64,000 nt of DNA from Cinclus cinclus (Eukaryota > Chordata > Aves > Passeriformes > Cinclidae). Shown piece after piece: positions 63,263 through 64,000 of this stretch; the stretch's first letter is position 1; each line of letters starts with the position of its first letter. The DNA lies in contig NC_085074.1 in NCBI RefSeq assembly GCF_963662255.1, positions 1,488,001 to 1,552,000 on the forward strand. Reading direction: 5' to 3'. The notes beneath the pieces were generated by a model. The model saw only the letters and a list, made by a program, of their open reading frames with translations, had not been told where the DNA came from and ran no database searches. Made by a program: the position numbers and the translations under genes.

Positions 63263-64000
63263 TTCCACAGAAATTTCTGGATTTATAGTTTCCACAGAAG
63301 TTTTTCTGGGGAAACTGTGGACCTCAAGAGGGTCTCACCAAACCCTTGGCTACCAGAAGAGAAGGCACTGACCAGCACTGGCACTACAGCTGGGAAGCAA
63401 CAAGGAGAAATACTGAACACCCACACATGGAATTTCCTTCACTTCCTCTGGAAACAGCTCATGGAAGGGATCCACCACTCAGAGACACCAAATGCAGCAC
63501 ATTCCTACCAGATCCAGGTTGGGAAGGCAGAGCAGAGGATGCAGAAGCAATGAGCTGGGCCAAGAACTGACAACATTTCATCAACCTGTCCCCAAAAGTT
63601 CCAGGGACTTCAGGAAGTGTTAATTTATTAGCAAGGCAAATCATCACCTATGAAATATTTACACTCCTGACAGCCTCATAATCAGAAATGCAGGAGAGAA
63701 GGAACTCAGCTGCGTTTTTCAGAATGGGAAAGACAGCTGGGGGAGAGGAGTGATAAAGTTTCCCCAGATAACTGCAAAAAAGAAACTTGAAAACAGCCTG
63801 AGATCCATTCCCCCCCCAAAACGGTCTCTTACTATTATCAGAGTAATCCTTGGGGGCATCTCCAATCCTATGGAATTTAATAGGAGTAAATACCAAAAGG
63901 ATTTCATAGGAAGCTCATTAATTTCTGTATTTGTGATAGAAAATGGTAACTTTTCTATAGGGTTGGACCAACAGAATTCTATGGCACAGCCAACATTTCC
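63263..64000. other. Unassigned right edge, no gene seen
   Basis: Frames of 60-82 codons on both strands with no recognisable motif. AT-rich toward the end. No repeat recognised. Confidence 0.4.

Overview
The window is vertebrate genomic DNA, almost certainly from a bird and probably from a songbird (Passeriformes). About fifty truncated copies of the 3' end of a CR1 LINE, the dominant avian retrotransposon, lie on both strands. They carry the familiar avian signatures: a GGTTTGGGTTGGA terminal block, a TGCCATGGGCAGGGACACC block, a GCTGTGGCTGCC block, and short ATTCTATG-like tails. One or two segments look like solo long terminal repeats of endogenous retroviruses; the one at 17.7-18.4 kb resembles a passerine LTR as I remember it. 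That memory cannot be checked here. I see no bacterial, plasmid or phage features.

I found no protein-coding gene, exon with convincing splice sites, tRNA, rRNA or other RNA gene that I could support. The open frames are mostly 60-130 codons and overlap on both strands. The longest repeat-derived ones (29.3-30.0 kb, 57.1-57.6 kb, 7.2-7.9 kb) read through microsatellites or CR1 DNA. Two non-repeat frames of 234 and 217 codons (12.2 and 15.1 kb) and a short acidic frame at 56.9 kb are recorded as things to test, not as genes. The window is best read as intergenic or deep intronic DNA.

Layout: 0-12 kb holds scattered CR1 fragments, a short telomere-like tract and two microsatellites. 12.9-16 kb has a 42-bp minisatellite, a GC-rich patch, a 12-bp G-rich array, and an inverted pair of ~340-bp CR1-like copies. 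17.7-22.4 kb has the two LTR-like segments, an AT-rich tract and a 30-bp minisatellite. 22-29 kb has more CR1. 29.4-30.6 kb is dominated by a ~324-bp uninterrupted TTCCC tract and a degenerate pyrimidine-rich array. 31-42 kb mixes CR1 pieces with 26-bp and 21-bp arrays and quieter AT-rich sequence that may hold conserved noncoding elements. 41.8-50.2 kb is the most rearranged part: an octamer array grown from a CR1 tail, a patchwork of opposed CR1 pieces including a scrap of reverse-transcriptase ORF, a direct repeat of an unrecognised ~130-bp module, a 117-bp tandem duplication inside a CR1, and an inverted pair of a CR1-linked module. 50-64 kb has further CR1 copies, an AT-rich array, two more pentanucleotide arrays, a ~20-bp array, and the longest continuous CR1 copy at the right end.

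The main biological content is repeat biology: CR1 retrotransposition, satellites that may have grown from or beside CR1 ends, and local duplication and inversion. I found no gene system. The best candidates for something undescribed are the unassigned repeat modules at 43.4/46.1 kb and 48.7/50.1 kb and the in-frame minisatellites. All boundaries were estimated by eye.
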